A stretch of DNA of 64,000 nucleotides from PHAA01 sp034927445 (GCA_034927445.1 JAYFPZ010000044.1:1-64000); one strand, 5' to 3'; shown: positions 42,520 to 51,785, numbered from the stretch's first letter. Notes: generated from the sequence alone by a model not told the origin. A program made the numbers and translations.

Positions 42520-44697
42520 TTAAACCTGCCTGCCCGCGGGAATCCCAAAATCATTCTCGATACTGCGGACTGATACCGGTTTTGGTAGCGGAGCTGGCCG
42601 GAACAGCATATACAGCATGAAACCGAGGACAACCAGCGCGGCAACGGAGCCGGCTCCAAACCGGGCGCCCGTAACCAGGCTGCCGAACTGATATACCATA
42701 AGCGTAACGCCATAGGCGAAAACATTTTGATAAACCAGGGCAAAGGCCGTCCATTTTTTACTGTTCATTTCCTTTGCAATGGTGCTGATTGCCGCCAGGC
42801 AAGGAGAATCCAGCAGATTGAAAAGCAAGAAGGCGAAGGCGGCAATTGCGCTGGGGAACATGGCCATAACCGCCGTCCATAAGCCGGTATCGCTCTCGAC
42901 CGCATCAGCCATTCCAACCAGAATTCCCATCGTGCTGACTATCCCCTCTTTGGCGACAAAACCGGATAAGGACGCAGCCACGGCCTGCCAGTTGCCAAAG
43001 CCGAGCGGTGCAAAGACGGGGGCGATAAATCCTCCGATGATCGCCAGCAAGCTGAATTCCTCGTCAACCAGGGCTAAACGCCCATCGGCAATGCCATAAC
43101 TTGCCAGGAACCACATTACCACACAAGCGACAAACAAAATAGTTCCGGCCTTTTTCAGGAAGCCCCAAATACGCTCCCAGACATGCAGCATTACATTCCG
43201 CGGAGACGGGATGTGATACTGCGGGAGCTCCATTACAAACGGAGCGGTTTCGCCCGCAAACAATCTGGTCTTTTTCAGCATAATACCGGATACTATAACC
43301 GCCGCTATCCCGATGAAATACATGCCGGGAGCCATCCACCAGGCTCCGCCCATGATCGCGCCCGCGATAAGGGCGATGACCGGCAGCTTGGCGCCGCAGG
43401 GTACAAAAGTAGTGGTCATAATCGTCATGCGACGGTCATTTTCATTTTCGATCGTTTTAGTCGACATAATGCCGGGAACGCCGCATCCTGACGAGATCAG
43501 CAGCGGAATGAAACTTTTCCCTGAAAGACCGAATTTATGGAATATGCGGTCCATAATAAAGGCAATCCGCACCATATAACCGCAGTCTTCCAAAATGGAA
43601 AGGAAGAGAAACAGGATCGCCATTTGCGGCGCAAATCCGATTGGCGCCGCCAGCCCGCCAATAATACCGTCCACGATCAAACCGTTCAGCCATTCGGCCG
43701 TACCTATGTCGGAGAGCCAGGCGCCTACGGCCGGTTGAATCCACCCGCCAAACAGGGTATCGTTGGTCCAGTCCGTTACCATCGTCCCCAGCGAAGTAAC
43801 GGAAATATAATAAACACCGAACATAATTAGAACAAAGACCGGCAGCGCCAGTACCCGATTGGTGACAATCCGGTCAATCTTATCGGAAGTAGTCAGCTTG
43901 CCTTTATTTTTCTTGTGGCAGCAGCTGCGCATAATGGAAGCTATATAAAGATAACGTTCATTGGTGATGATGCTTTCAGCGTCGTCATCCAGTTCAGCTT
44001 CACAACTGGCAATATCTTGTTCAATATGAGCCCTGAGCGCGTCGTCCAGCTTCAGTTGCTCCATAACCTTGGCGTCGCGTTCGAATATTTTTATAGCAAA
44101 CCACCGCTGCTGACTTTCCGGCACCTTATCAACCGCCGCTTCCTCAATATGCGCGATGGCATGTTCAACGCTGCCGGAAAAGGTATGCTGCGGCACCGTG
44201 GGAACGCCCTTGCGGGCAAGTTCCACCGCTTTTTCGGCAGCTTCGAAAATACCGAATCCTTTGAGAGCGGAAATCTCCACGACCGGGCAGCCCAACTCCC
44301 GGGAAAGCTGTTCAGGGTAAATCTTGTCGCCGCTTTTTTTCACTACATCCATCATGTTGATCGCGACCACCATGGGAATGCCAAGTTCGGTAAGCTGCGT
44401 GGTCAGGTACAGATTTCGCTCCAGATTGGTGCCGTCGACAATATTCAGGATGGCGTCGGGGCGTTCATCGACGAGAAAGTTTCGAGCCGCCACTTCTTCC
44501 AGGGTGTAGGGAGAAAGTGAATATATCCCCGGCAGATCCGTAATTATGACATCTTTATGTTTTTTCAGTTTTCCTTCCTTTTTCTCAACTGTAACGCCGG
44601 GCCAGTTCCCCACATACTGGTTGGAACCGGTCAGCGCGTTAAAAAGCGTAGTCTTGCCGCTGTTCGGATTGCCGGCAAGCGCTATTTTAATCGGCAT
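42520..44697 (-). CDS. feoB: Ferrous iron transport GTPase/permease FeoB
   Basis: The large membrane protein has an N-terminal G domain (GNPNSGKTTLFN at about 8-19, DLPGIYSLSP at about 52-61, NMMD) and a helical spacer. The transmembrane part has two Gate repeats (SSGCGVPGIMSTKT and SPCLAAISTI). It imports Fe2+. ATG 44697 has AAGGAGGGAG upstream; the earlier ATG at 44763 would add 22 residues. It lies downstream of two feoA genes and three DtxR-like boxes. Confidence 0.95.
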   Translation of the reverse strand: MPIKIALAGNPNSGKTTLFNALTGSNQYVGNWPGVTVEKKEGKLKKHKDVIITDLPGIYSLSPYTLEEVAARNFLVDERPDAILNIVDGTNLERNLYLTTQLTELGIPMVVAINMMDVVKKSGDKIYPEQLSRELGCPVVEISALKGFGIFEAAEKAVELARKGVPTVPQHTFSGSVEHAIAHIEEAAVDKVPESQQRWFAIKIFERDAKVMEQLKLDDALRAHIEQDIASCEAELDDDAESIITNERYLYIASIMRSCCHKKNKGKLTTSDKIDRIVTNRVLALPVFVLIMFGVYYISVTSLGTMVTDWTNDTLFGGWIQPAVGAWLSDIGTAEWLNGLIVDGIIGGLAAPIGFAPQMAILFLFLSILEDCGYMVRIAFIMDRIFHKFGLSGKSFIPLLISSGCGVPGIMSTKTIENENDRRMTIMTTTFVPCGAKLPVIALIAGAIMGGAWWMAPGMYFIGIAAVIVSGIMLKKTRLFAGETAPFVMELPQYHIPSPRNVMLHVWERIWGFLKKAGTILFVACVVMWFLASYGIADGRLALVDEEFSLLAIIGGFIAPVFAPLGFGNWQAVAASLSGFVAKEGIVSTMGILVGMADAVESDTGLWTAVMAMFPSAIAAFAFLLFNLLDSPCLAAISTIAKEMNSKKWTAFALVYQNVFAYGVTLMVYQFGSLVTGARFGAGSVAALVVLGFMLYMLFRPAPLPKPVSVRSIENDFGIPAGRQV

Positions 44698-44813
44698 AGT
44701 TACTCCCTCCTTAGATAACAGATTTCTCCCATGAGTTTGATGGCTTTTGTCGGTTAGTTTCATCTAACTGCCGGGGTTTAAATATGCGGGGAAGCCAACA
44801 GTCACCCCCGCCT

Positions 44814-45035
44814 TTATTGCACAGTTATCATTTCGGCATCCGCCTTGCGCAGAGACAACTCGTATCCGCGTACCGTGACCTCGACCGGATCTCCCAAGGG
44901 TGCCACCTTGCGCACAAAGATTTCCGTTCCCTTGGTTATTCCCATGTCCATGATCCTGCGCTTAATCGCTCCCTCGCCGTTGATTTTAGCAACGGTGACG
45001 GTTTGCCCGCATTTGACTTCTTTGAGCGTCTGCAT
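44814..45035 (-). CDS. feoA: FeoA family protein (second)
   Basis: The 73-residue SH3-like protein has the FeoA signature RRIMDMGITKGTEIFV and PLGDPVEVTVRGYELSLR. It supports FeoB activity. This copy is closest to feoB. Confidence 0.88.
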   Translation of the reverse strand: MQTLKEVKCGQTVTVAKINGEGAIKRRIMDMGITKGTEIFVRKVAPLGDPVEVTVRGYELSLRKADAEMITVQ

Positions 45036-45060
45036 ATACGCAAACTCCTTTCAGTATAAT

Positions 45061-45273
45061 TTATACCATGATTTTGTTGGCCATCTCGCGACTGACGGCG
45101 ACTCTGGCATCCTTGACATTGACGATGACATTCCCGCCGATTTCTGCAATCACGGTGATACTGCCGCCGACCACAAAACCAAGTCTCTCCAGAAACTGTC
45201 TCGTTTCCGCCTTGCCGCCGATCTTTTTAATGAGATTTGCTTCTCCCGCTTTAGCCATCGTTAAGGGCATCAT
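45061..45273 (-). CDS. feoA: FeoA family protein (first)
   Basis: The 70-residue SH3-like protein has RQFLERLGFVVGGSITVIAEIGGNVIVNVKDARVAVS. It is distinct from the other FeoA (the MMPLTMAKAGE N-terminus is typical of the FeoA2 type in Clostridia). It is the first gene after the three boxes, with GAGGAGG before its ATG. Two feoA genes before one feoB is a common anaerobe arrangement. Confidence 0.86.
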   Translation of the reverse strand: MMPLTMAKAGEANLIKKIGGKAETRQFLERLGFVVGGSITVIAEIGGNVIVNVKDARVAVSREMANKIMV

Positions 45274-45293
45274 AATTCCTCCTCCATATGACA

Positions 45294-45370
45294 GTTAGAT
45301 TAAACTAACCGGCAGCTATAAATATGAGTTAGGCTAACCTAACCGATTTCAGGTTAGCATTAACTAACCT
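45294..45370. promoter_or_regulatory. Three DtxR/IdeR-like palindromes before the feo operon
   Basis: GTTAGATTAAACTAAC (45294-45309), GTTAGGCTAACCTAAC (45328-45343) and AGGTTAGCATTAACTAACCT (45351-45370) are three palindromes built on the (A)GTTAGN6CTAAC(T) theme. That is the classic DtxR-family operator (TTAGGTTAGCCTAACCTAA). They lie in the feo promoter region, and the divergent DtxR-family gene is 270 bp away. Confidence 0.8.
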
Positions 45371-45392
45371 AATTGTCAATAGGCATTATTGC

Positions 45393-45554
45393 TAGTAGTC
45401 TGTAACACCTAAAAGTTTAGGTTATCGTCGAGAAAAATTTTCGTAGGGCGAGGCGGAGGAAAGAGGAATACTGGACGTATTGTAATTGACGACAACAAAG
45501 CCCTGTGGAAATTTTGCCGGCGGGAACTAAAATTTTAGGTGTCACAGACTACTA
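45393..45554. mobile_element. MITE-like element A (162 bp, 28-bp inverted ends)
   Basis: The ends 45393-45420 and 45527-45554 are inverted repeats, 26 of 28 matching (outer TAGTAGTCTGT). Inside, AAATTTTCGTAGGGC and GCCCTGTGGAAATTT also pair, so the whole element folds into one hairpin around a central ACTGGACGTATT. There is no reading frame. It sits between the feo boxes and the DtxR gene and supplies a transcribable hairpin there. Confidence 0.75.
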
Positions 45555-45637
45555 CTGCTTTTCTTCATTTGTTTTACCTAAAACCATGTGATATTCTATG
45601 TTTAGTGGCACATAAGCGCTGGAAGGGTGGGGTAAAT

Positions 45638-46006
45638 GTGAAAATCCAGGAGTCCGCCGAGATGTACCTCGAAACCATCCTGATTTTAAGCCAGAGGAAC
45701 CCGGCAGTCAGGTCCATAGATATCGTCGCCGAACTTGATTACAAAAAGTCAAGCGTTAGCGTAGCCATGAAAAATCTGCGTGAGAATGGCTATATCGAGA
45801 TGGACGGCGAAGGGTTTATCACCCTCACCGAAAAGGGGAGGCATATTGCCGAAACCATCCTGGAGCGGCATACCTTTTTCTCGGACTGGCTTATCCTTCT
45901 GGGCGTGGATAAGACTGTCGCCCTGGAAGACGCCTGCCGCATGGAACATGTGATCAGCCCGGAAAGCTTTGCCGCTATCAAGAAGCATGTAGAGAATATG
46001 AAATAA
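45638..46006 (+). CDS. DtxR/MntR-family metal-dependent repressor
   Basis: Starting at GTG 45638, the 122-residue protein has the DtxR HTH (SIDIVAELDYKKSSVSVAMKNLRENGYIEMD, about 25-55) and the metal-binding dimerisation part (ERHTFFSDWLILLGVDK, ACRMEHVIS). The HTH and metal ligands (Glu, His) are kept, but the protein lacks an SH3-like domain, as MntR does. It probably binds the three boxes and represses feo when iron or manganese is present. The start is uncertain, with GGAAGGGTGGGG upstream. Confidence 0.85.
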   Translation: MKIQESAEMYLETILILSQRNPAVRSIDIVAELDYKKSSVSVAMKNLRENGYIEMDGEGFITLTEKGRHIAETILERHTFFSDWLILLGVDKTVALEDACRMEHVISPESFAAIKKHVENMK

Positions 46007-46079
46007 TCATGATGCTTGAATTTACATACTGTGCTTAAGAACTGGGAAGAATACCAAGCAATGATATAGGAGGTGTTTT

Positions 46080-46658
46080 ATGAATACGTTACTGGTATAC
46101 GCACACCCTAACGCTCAAAGCTTTAATGCTGCTCTGGTGCAGGCAATCAAGGACGAAGTAACTAAAAAGGGGAGCCAGCTTAAAGTAAAAGATTTGTATG
46201 GCATGAAATGGAATCCGGTACTCAGTCAAGATGATTTTGAGGGTTATCATTCCGGTAACATTCCCGCCGATATTAAACAGGAACAGGAAGATATTGCCTG
46301 GGCCGACGTCGTTATTATGATAGCTCCGGTATGGTGGTATTCGGTTCCTGCCATTCTTAAAGGCTACATTGACCGGGTTTTCAGCCTGGGGTTTGCTTAC
46401 AAATATACCGCTACCGGTCCCCTAGGTTTGCTTAAAGGCAAGAAAGGCCTCTTTATTACCACCTCGGGAGCCAACCAACAGGACGCCGAGTACGGCGGTA
46501 TGATGAATGCCCTGGATAAATCACTGGGCGGTGTTTTTACCTTTTCCGGTTTTGCGGAAAAGCGGCTCCATAATCTATTTGCCGTTACCACTGTTAGCGA
46601 TGAGGAGCGCCGGCAGATGCTGGATGAGATAAGGAATTTAATCAGAAGTTTTATCTGA
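46080..46658 (+). CDS. NAD(P)H dehydrogenase (quinone), flavodoxin-fold
   Basis: The 192-residue protein has the FMN-binding fold of the NQO1/KefF family: LLVYAHPNAQSFNAAL, then MIAPVWWYSVPAILKGYIDRVFSLGFAYKY (active-site aromatic) and FITTSGANQQDAEYGGMM. It uses two-electron reduction to protect against quinones. GGAGGTG precedes the ATG. A terminator follows directly. Confidence 0.9.
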   Translation: MNTLLVYAHPNAQSFNAALVQAIKDEVTKKGSQLKVKDLYGMKWNPVLSQDDFEGYHSGNIPADIKQEQEDIAWADVVIMIAPVWWYSVPAILKGYIDRVFSLGFAYKYTATGPLGLLKGKKGLFITTSGANQQDAEYGGMMNALDKSLGGVFTFSGFAEKRLHNLFAVTTVSDEERRQMLDEIRNLIRSFI

Positions 46659-46683
46659 CCCCCTGCATATTTTGAGCTATATT

Positions 46684-46720
46684 GAGGCCCCTGACCGGTC
46701 AAGATCAGGGGCCTCTTTTT
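46684..46720 (+). terminator. Terminator after the quinone reductase gene
   Basis: GAGGCCCCTGA and TCAGGGGCCTC (46684-46694/46705-46715) form an 11-bp perfect stem with TTTTT after it. Confidence 0.92.
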
Positions 46721-46775
46721 ACAGGATTATAGTTCGCAATTCAAAAGGAGGAGACTATAAGTCGCAGAACTACCA

Positions 46776-48560
46776 TCAAGGAGCCCCGAACAGCACCAGG
46801 CCGCTGTAGTCAACCCCGGCATCATCCCCGCTATAGGTCATGCTTATATTTTGCAGTACGATCCGGAGCTTGCAGCCATCCTTCTCAACGTTCAGAGTCA
46901 TATCCTCAGAAGATAGCGCTGATTTGGGGCTGTCGGTGACAGACGGCAATGATTTGACAAAATCATAGAGGCCGGTACTTATCAGCTCCGCGCCATTGGC
47001 GTCTTTTACCGCTACCAGGACTTCCTGGGATGATAAACGCTCGGCCGTAAGGCTGTATTTGACCCCGCGGACCTCGAAATCATACCTAGGCTCATCACTT
47101 GCAGGCATTCTCCGGTAGGAATTGATATTGAACATCATATCAAAACCGCTGATATTTGAGGGCTGCTGCATATCCAGATTGGCATAAAAGAAATTTTGTG
47201 AATCTATACCCTGATAAGCAGGTTCGAAACCGAAGGTACTCTCCATTTTGTCATAGGTTTTGAAATCGGCGGGCAGCCAGGCCAGGTATTTGGTATAATT
47301 GCGGCTATCCAAATAGTTGAGAATACTGGTGGTCTCCAGTCTTACGTTCAGGGACGCGTCTGGCTTGGGATTTATTTTGCCTGCGCTCAGTATTCCCTCC
47401 GTACTCAGAATGTTTTCCAGTCTGGTAATCTGGCTGACCCGCGAAACGGTGAATGCATCCACCGGCGGAATAACCGAGAATATGGCAAACCCGGCCGCCA
47501 GTACGGCAATCAGACCGTTGCGGACAACGGGTTTGGCACTCAGAAAAACCCCGCAGACGATGGCAAATACCCCAAACAAGGCCACATAATAACGCGATTC
47601 CGTAAAACCGTAGGCGTTCAGGCGGATGCCCACCGAGACCAACTGCATGATCACAACGGGAATCAACGCCAGGGGGAATATACGCTGGTACAGCCTGGCG
47701 GAGCGGTTCGTGAGCAGGCTGGCCAATACATAAATGATAAGCCCGGCAGCCGAGTAGCCCAACACCATCGGCCCCAGCTGGCCCACCGGCCACTTTAAAG
47801 TCGCCAGAATTTTGATGAAATAGGCGGCCAGCACCAGGGTAAAAGCTGCCACCAAAGGTATGGCAATATAAGAAACCAGGATTTCCAAGAATTTCGGATA
47901 GTGCTCCGCATCGGCGGTATAATCTCGATCGATCTCATTATCCGAGTTGAACCGGGGCAATAATGACAAGTAGTAAAGCGTAGCAAAGAGAATCCATATG
48001 ACTGCCATCGTATAGCCGTAGGTATCCTGGTTTACTTTGAAGAGCAGAATATCAATCGCGCCTATGATACTGGCGCAGCCGGCTGAAAGAACGCCGGAAT
48101 ACAAAACCGATATGAAGGCCGACTTGAAATGGATCAAGGCAATCTTATTGAAATCATACCTGCCCCGGAAAGAAGGAACCCAGATGAAGGCGCAGAACAT
48201 CGCGAAAACAGCCACCATGGTACGCACACTGACCGCAATATCTATATTGGGGACCGGCCTTATAATCCAATAATAACCGGCAATCAGCAATGCCGACAGT
48301 ACATATACGGCCAGGCGCAGCTGCTGCAAACGCTTAAACCGCTCACAGCTGAATTGGGCTGCAACCCCCAAAAACGATCCCAACAGAAAAGTGAACATCA
48401 GTTTCTGAATGATCAGATCCGGGGCTTTATGCAGCGAAATCATATAACAGACTAATCCGGTGGTTCCGATGAGACATAGAACTGTGAGGGGAAAACGGGA
48501 GACCGCTTGCAGCAGACCCCGAACCATATTAACCATGGTTTGACCCCAGCGTTTCATCAC
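46776..48560 (-). CDS. DUF4153-type polytopic membrane protein
   Basis: The 594-residue protein has about 11 hydrophobic helices (roughly 20-400). A C-terminal soluble tail of about 190 residues (SILNYLDSRNYTKYLAWLP) is probably extracytoplasmic. The pattern fits DUF4153. Its function is unknown. It stands alone on the minus strand. Confidence 0.7.
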   Translation of the reverse strand: MMKRWGQTMVNMVRGLLQAVSRFPLTVLCLIGTTGLVCYMISLHKAPDLIIQKLMFTFLLGSFLGVAAQFSCERFKRLQQLRLAVYVLSALLIAGYYWIIRPVPNIDIAVSVRTMVAVFAMFCAFIWVPSFRGRYDFNKIALIHFKSAFISVLYSGVLSAGCASIIGAIDILLFKVNQDTYGYTMAVIWILFATLYYLSLLPRFNSDNEIDRDYTADAEHYPKFLEILVSYIAIPLVAAFTLVLAAYFIKILATLKWPVGQLGPMVLGYSAAGLIIYVLASLLTNRSARLYQRIFPLALIPVVIMQLVSVGIRLNAYGFTESRYYVALFGVFAIVCGVFLSAKPVVRNGLIAVLAAGFAIFSVIPPVDAFTVSRVSQITRLENILSTEGILSAGKINPKPDASLNVRLETTSILNYLDSRNYTKYLAWLPADFKTYDKMESTFGFEPAYQGIDSQNFFYANLDMQQPSNISGFDMMFNINSYRRMPASDEPRYDFEVRGVKYSLTAERLSSQEVLVAVKDANGAELISTGLYDFVKSLPSVTDSPKSALSSEDMTLNVEKDGCKLRIVLQNISMTYSGDDAGVDYSGLVLFGAP

Positions 48561-48923
48561 ATCTCCTCCAATCCCAAGGCTACGCCCTGCTTTTCGTTTT
48601 GCTTATGCAATAGTTTATTCGGCATTATCCCAGAATTTATTCCCTCTCCAATCTTGCTCCTTTCCGATTTGACCGCCTGACTGGCATGGATCTTGTTCTT
48701 TTAATATAACACAAGCTCCGGAGGTTCTGCGCCGGTATAATCATAATTTTATCAGCGCCGGCCATCCCTCCCTCATCCGTAGCGCAGAGGAGTATTGCCT
48801 GTATTATATCATTACGAAAGCTGCAGCCATTTCTTGCTCTTAATTTAATATTACTGCCTGCTATACGCCACCCCGTTATAAATTAACGCATACTTTCCCG
48901 TCACCTGCCATAAATTGGGAACA
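48561..48923. other. Intergenic region with no gene
   Basis: About 350 bp between divergent genes. I see no recognised RNA or repeat, only a very good Shine-Dalgarno at the downstream edge. Confidence 0.4.
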
Positions 48924-48938
48924 AAGGTGGTGATCTAT

Positions 48939-51035
48939 TTGCGGCTTAAGGAAATAATGACCGGCAACCCCATAACTCTGCCACCTGACTCGACGGTTAA
49001 GGAGGCAACCAAAATTTTTGGGGAGCATCAGATAGACGGGGCGCCGGTGGTAGACGAAAATGGCAAAATCCTGGGACTGTTCACTAAAACCCATATATTT
49101 CGCATTATCAGTCAGGATCAGGATCTGAATACACCGGTGGCAGACTGTATGACCCGTGAGGTCATCCTGGGACATCCTGATGATAAAGTTGAATCCCATA
49201 TCCACCCGGGGATAGGCCGGCTGCCGATTGTAGAGGACAACCAGGTGGTCGGCATCATTACCCGCAGTGATTTGGCCGCCGCTTATTTCCGTTCTTTCCA
49301 AAATAAATCCTCGGAACTGGACACAATCATCAATTCCACCCACAATCTGATTGTAGCCGTCGATACGGAAGGATTGATTACGGTATTCAACCGGGCGGCG
49401 GAAAGGGTGCTGGGGGTAAAAGCGGAGGCCGCCCTGGGGAAAAAAGTAGTAGACCTTTTCCCCACCAGCGGGCTTTTGGATGTTGCCCAGAGCGGCAACG
49501 TGGAACCCCTGCAAAAATTAATGCTTAATAAGCGTAATTTTATGTCTAATCGCACCCCCATTTATAAAAAAGACAGACTGGTGGGCGCAGTCGCCGTTCT
49601 GCAGGATATATCCGAAATTGAAAATATTTCCCGCGAACTGGAATACTTCAAAGAGCTGAACCGTGAGCTTGACGCTATCATTGACTCTTCATTCGACGGT
49701 CTGTATATTGCGGACGGCAACGGTCTTACCCTGAGGGTCAACCAGGCATTCGAGCGGATTACCGGCGTACAATTGGATCAGTTTCTGGGGAAAAATGTAG
49801 TTGATATAGAAAAGGAAGGCATCGTCTCCGAATCGGTTTCAGCTCTGGCGATTAAACAGCGGAAGGCGGTTACCATCATTCAGGAAATGAACAACGGGAG
49901 AACCACGCTGGTAACCGGCAACCCCATCTATGATGAAGAAGGCAATGTCTTCCGGGTTGTCTGCAATGTCCGCGACATTACCGAGCTGAATATACTCAAA
50001 CAAAAACTGGAGGAGGTAAAGAGCTTGAGTCAGCACTACGAAAACCAACTGCGCACCCTACGTCTCCAGTACACCGGTTCCAGCAAAGTAATCTGCGCTT
50101 CCAAAAAAATGAAAGATTTTTTAGGTACGGTTATAAGGTTGTCCCAGTTTGATTCCACTATTCTGGTTACCGGTGAATCAGGTACGGGCAAGGAGCTGAT
50201 TGCGGAGACCATTCATAATAACAGCAACCGGAAAGACGGCTCCTACATAAAGGTAAACTGTGGGGCCATCCCCGAGAACCTGCTTGAATCAGAGCTGTTC
50301 GGGTATGAATACGGGGCTTTTACCGGAGCCAAAAAGGAAGGCAAGCTCGGCTATTTTCAGCTTGCCAACGGAGGCACCATTTTCCTGGACGAGATCGGGG
50401 ATCTTTCCTTCAACCTGCAGGTCAAGCTGCTGCGGGTATTGCAGAACCGTGAGATTACCCGGGTGGGCGGCAGCAAATCCATCCCCATTGATGTTCGCAT
50501 TGTGACCGGCACCAACCGTAATCTGCTGGAATTAGTAGAGAAAAAGCTCTTCCGGGAAGATCTTTATTATCGCTTAAACGTAGTCCCCATTCATGTACCT
50601 CCGCTGCGGGAGCGCAAGGAAGATATTCCGGCGCTGGTCAGCCATTTTGTGCATTTGTTCAACCGCAAGCATAAACTGCATAAAAGTTTTTCACCTGAAG
50701 TTATTAAACTTTTTATTAATTACAATTGGCCCGGTAATGTCCGCGAACTCGAAAATCTTATTGAAAGAATGATGGTGGTCTCTACCAAAAATGTCCTTAC
50801 TCAGGATGATTTGCCGGCCCACCTGGGAGAAGTCATGCTGGCTCATCGCTGCGAGATAGTAGTCTCCGGTATTATCCCCCTGCAGGATGCAGTTGCCAAT
50901 GTAGAAAAACAAATCCTGGAGAAAGCCTATGCCCAATACCGGACTACCCGCCAGATGGCTAAAGAACTTAAGGTAAACGCCTCAACCATTGTAAGAAAAG
51001 CAGCTAAATATGGAATAACTTCTTCCCCTCATTAA
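48939..51035 (+). CDS. Sigma-54-dependent activator with CBS pair and two PAS domains
   Basis: The TTG at 48939 is chosen because AAGGTGGTGATC (48924-48935) is a nearly complete Shine-Dalgarno. The protein then begins with a tandem CBS pair (about 1-120), which typically senses adenosyl nucleotides. Two PAS domains follow (about 125-230, 240-360), then a coiled linker and the AAA+ domain (GESGTGKE, GAFTGAKK, FREDLYYRLNVVPI). It ends in a Fis-like HTH (TRQMAKELKVNASTIVRKAAKYG). Downstream lie a sigma-54 promoter and the butyrate cluster, its likely targets. Energy status may be an input through the CBS domains. Confidence 0.92.
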   Translation: MRLKEIMTGNPITLPPDSTVKEATKIFGEHQIDGAPVVDENGKILGLFTKTHIFRIISQDQDLNTPVADCMTREVILGHPDDKVESHIHPGIGRLPIVEDNQVVGIITRSDLAAAYFRSFQNKSSELDTIINSTHNLIVAVDTEGLITVFNRAAERVLGVKAEAALGKKVVDLFPTSGLLDVAQSGNVEPLQKLMLNKRNFMSNRTPIYKKDRLVGAVAVLQDISEIENISRELEYFKELNRELDAIIDSSFDGLYIADGNGLTLRVNQAFERITGVQLDQFLGKNVVDIEKEGIVSESVSALAIKQRKAVTIIQEMNNGRTTLVTGNPIYDEEGNVFRVVCNVRDITELNILKQKLEEVKSLSQHYENQLRTLRLQYTGSSKVICASKKMKDFLGTVIRLSQFDSTILVTGESGTGKELIAETIHNNSNRKDGSYIKVNCGAIPENLLESELFGYEYGAFTGAKKEGKLGYFQLANGGTIFLDEIGDLSFNLQVKLLRVLQNREITRVGGSKSIPIDVRIVTGTNRNLLELVEKKLFREDLYYRLNVVPIHVPPLRERKEDIPALVSHFVHLFNRKHKLHKSFSPEVIKLFINYNWPGNVRELENLIERMMVVSTKNVLTQDDLPAHLGEVMLAHRCEIVVSGIIPLQDAVANVEKQILEKAYAQYRTTRQMAKELKVNASTIVRKAAKYGITSSPH

Positions 51036-51048
51036 AACCAGATAACCT

Positions 51049-51106
51049 GTTTCCAGATTGCAACAAGCTGTTGCAATCTGGAAACGGCCGATTTCCGGCC
51101 TCTTTT
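51049..51106 (+). terminator. Two hairpins after the activator gene
   Basis: A 17-bp perfect inverted repeat (51049-51065/51069-51085, core TTGCAACA/TGTTGCAA) is followed by GGCCG-ATTTC-CGGCC (51086-51100) and TCTTTTG. The second hairpin looks like the terminator. The first may also be a protein-binding site, since it contains TGTTGCA half-sites like those at 51107 and 51264. Confidence 0.7.
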
Positions 51107-51122
51107 GTTGCATTAATGCAAC
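51107..51122. promoter_or_regulatory. Candidate enhancer (UAS) 1, GTTGC-N6-GCAAC
   Basis: GTTGCATTAATGCAAC is a perfect palindrome, about 245 bp upstream of the sigma-54 promoter at 51367. The same arms and spacing recur at 51264. Confidence 0.6.
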
Positions 51123-51263
51123 GATTTCTCCACTTACCCCCATCAATTGATATGATTCGCAAAACTCCGCTCACCAGACCCAATTATTTTCCATGTCTTC
51201 CCTGTCTTGCCGGGAGCGGTCCCAGGCCAGCCAACCTTTATTTTTTAATCGGGAAAACCCTCT

Positions 51264-51279
51264 GTTGCAAAGCAGCAAC
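51264..51279. promoter_or_regulatory. Candidate enhancer (UAS) 2, GTTGC-N6-GCAAC
   Basis: GTTGCAAAGCAGCAAC has arms identical to UAS 1, about 90 bp upstream of the sigma-54 promoter, which is a suitable distance for an enhancer-bound activator. Confidence 0.6.
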
Positions 51280-51366
51280 GATTGTGAAGACAAGGTCAAG
51301 AGCAGCAGCGGGCTGGAAGCCGAATAAACGGGCCGGCCGGAAGACCGGGCCTTAATTTTTTTATGA

Positions 51367-51382
51367 TGGCACGCTAATTGCA
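51367..51382 (+). promoter_or_regulatory. Sigma-54 (-24/-12) promoter, perfect consensus
   Basis: TGGCAC-GCTAA-TTGCA matches the -24/-12 consensus at every conserved base. Transcription should start near 51394, about 80 bp before the Com-like gene. Confidence 0.85.
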
Positions 51383-51474
51383 ATGTTTTATGGCAAGATA
51401 ATCCGCAATTCCACCACCCTGTCTTATCCGTTTCTATCACCTTAGCCAGTACCGACGAAAGGATTGGAGCTATT

Positions 51475-51681
51475 ATGGATATGCGATGCACAAAGTGCAA
51501 TAAACTTCTTGCCCGCTACAAACAGTGTCTGGAATTGGAGATTAAATGCACCCGCTGCGGCACCCATAACCAGGTTTTACAATCGGAAATTCCGATAGCA
51601 GCAAATGGCTTGAGCAATGGCCCCTATACTATTTCCCTGCCCGGGTCAAATCCTGTTCCTTCACGCCATAGCCAGCGTTAA
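51475..51681 (+). CDS. Com-like small zinc-ribbon protein
   Basis: The 68-residue protein has two CxxC pairs (CTKC at 5-8 and CTRC at 25-28) separated by LLARYKQCLELEIK. This resembles the Mu Com family of zinc fingers (CxxCNKLLA..LEIKCPRCGT), which bind RNA and control translation of phage genes. The C-terminal tail is short and disordered-looking. It is the first gene after a sigma-54 promoter; a terminator follows. It could be an RNA- or DNA-binding regulator of the downstream butyrate genes. Confidence 0.75.
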   Translation: MDMRCTKCNKLLARYKQCLELEIKCTRCGTHNQVLQSEIPIAANGLSNGPYTISLPGSNPVPSRHSQR

Positions 51682-51751
51682 ACGACCTGGGTTGAGGATT
51701 AAAACTAAATAGATCAGTTGATCACTTACCTATTTTATAGAGGGCCTTTGA

Positions 51752-51785
51752 GCCCCGCAGATATATTCTGCGGGGCATTTTTTAT
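51752..51785 (+). terminator. Terminator (or attenuator) between the Com-like gene and the butyrate cluster
   Basis: GCCCCGCAGA and TCTGCGGGGC form a perfect 10-bp stem followed by ATTTTTTAT. It lies 95 bp upstream of the thiolase start. Confidence 0.9.

Noticed and set aside
42779..44734. Plus-strand frames opposite feoB
   Set aside because: All lie fully inside a well-supported feoB gene and have no recognisable product.
51049..51122. Repeated TGTTGCA units as a mini CRISPR or tandem repeat array
   Set aside because: They are palindromic and irregularly spaced, with no spacers; terminator and enhancer sites explain them.
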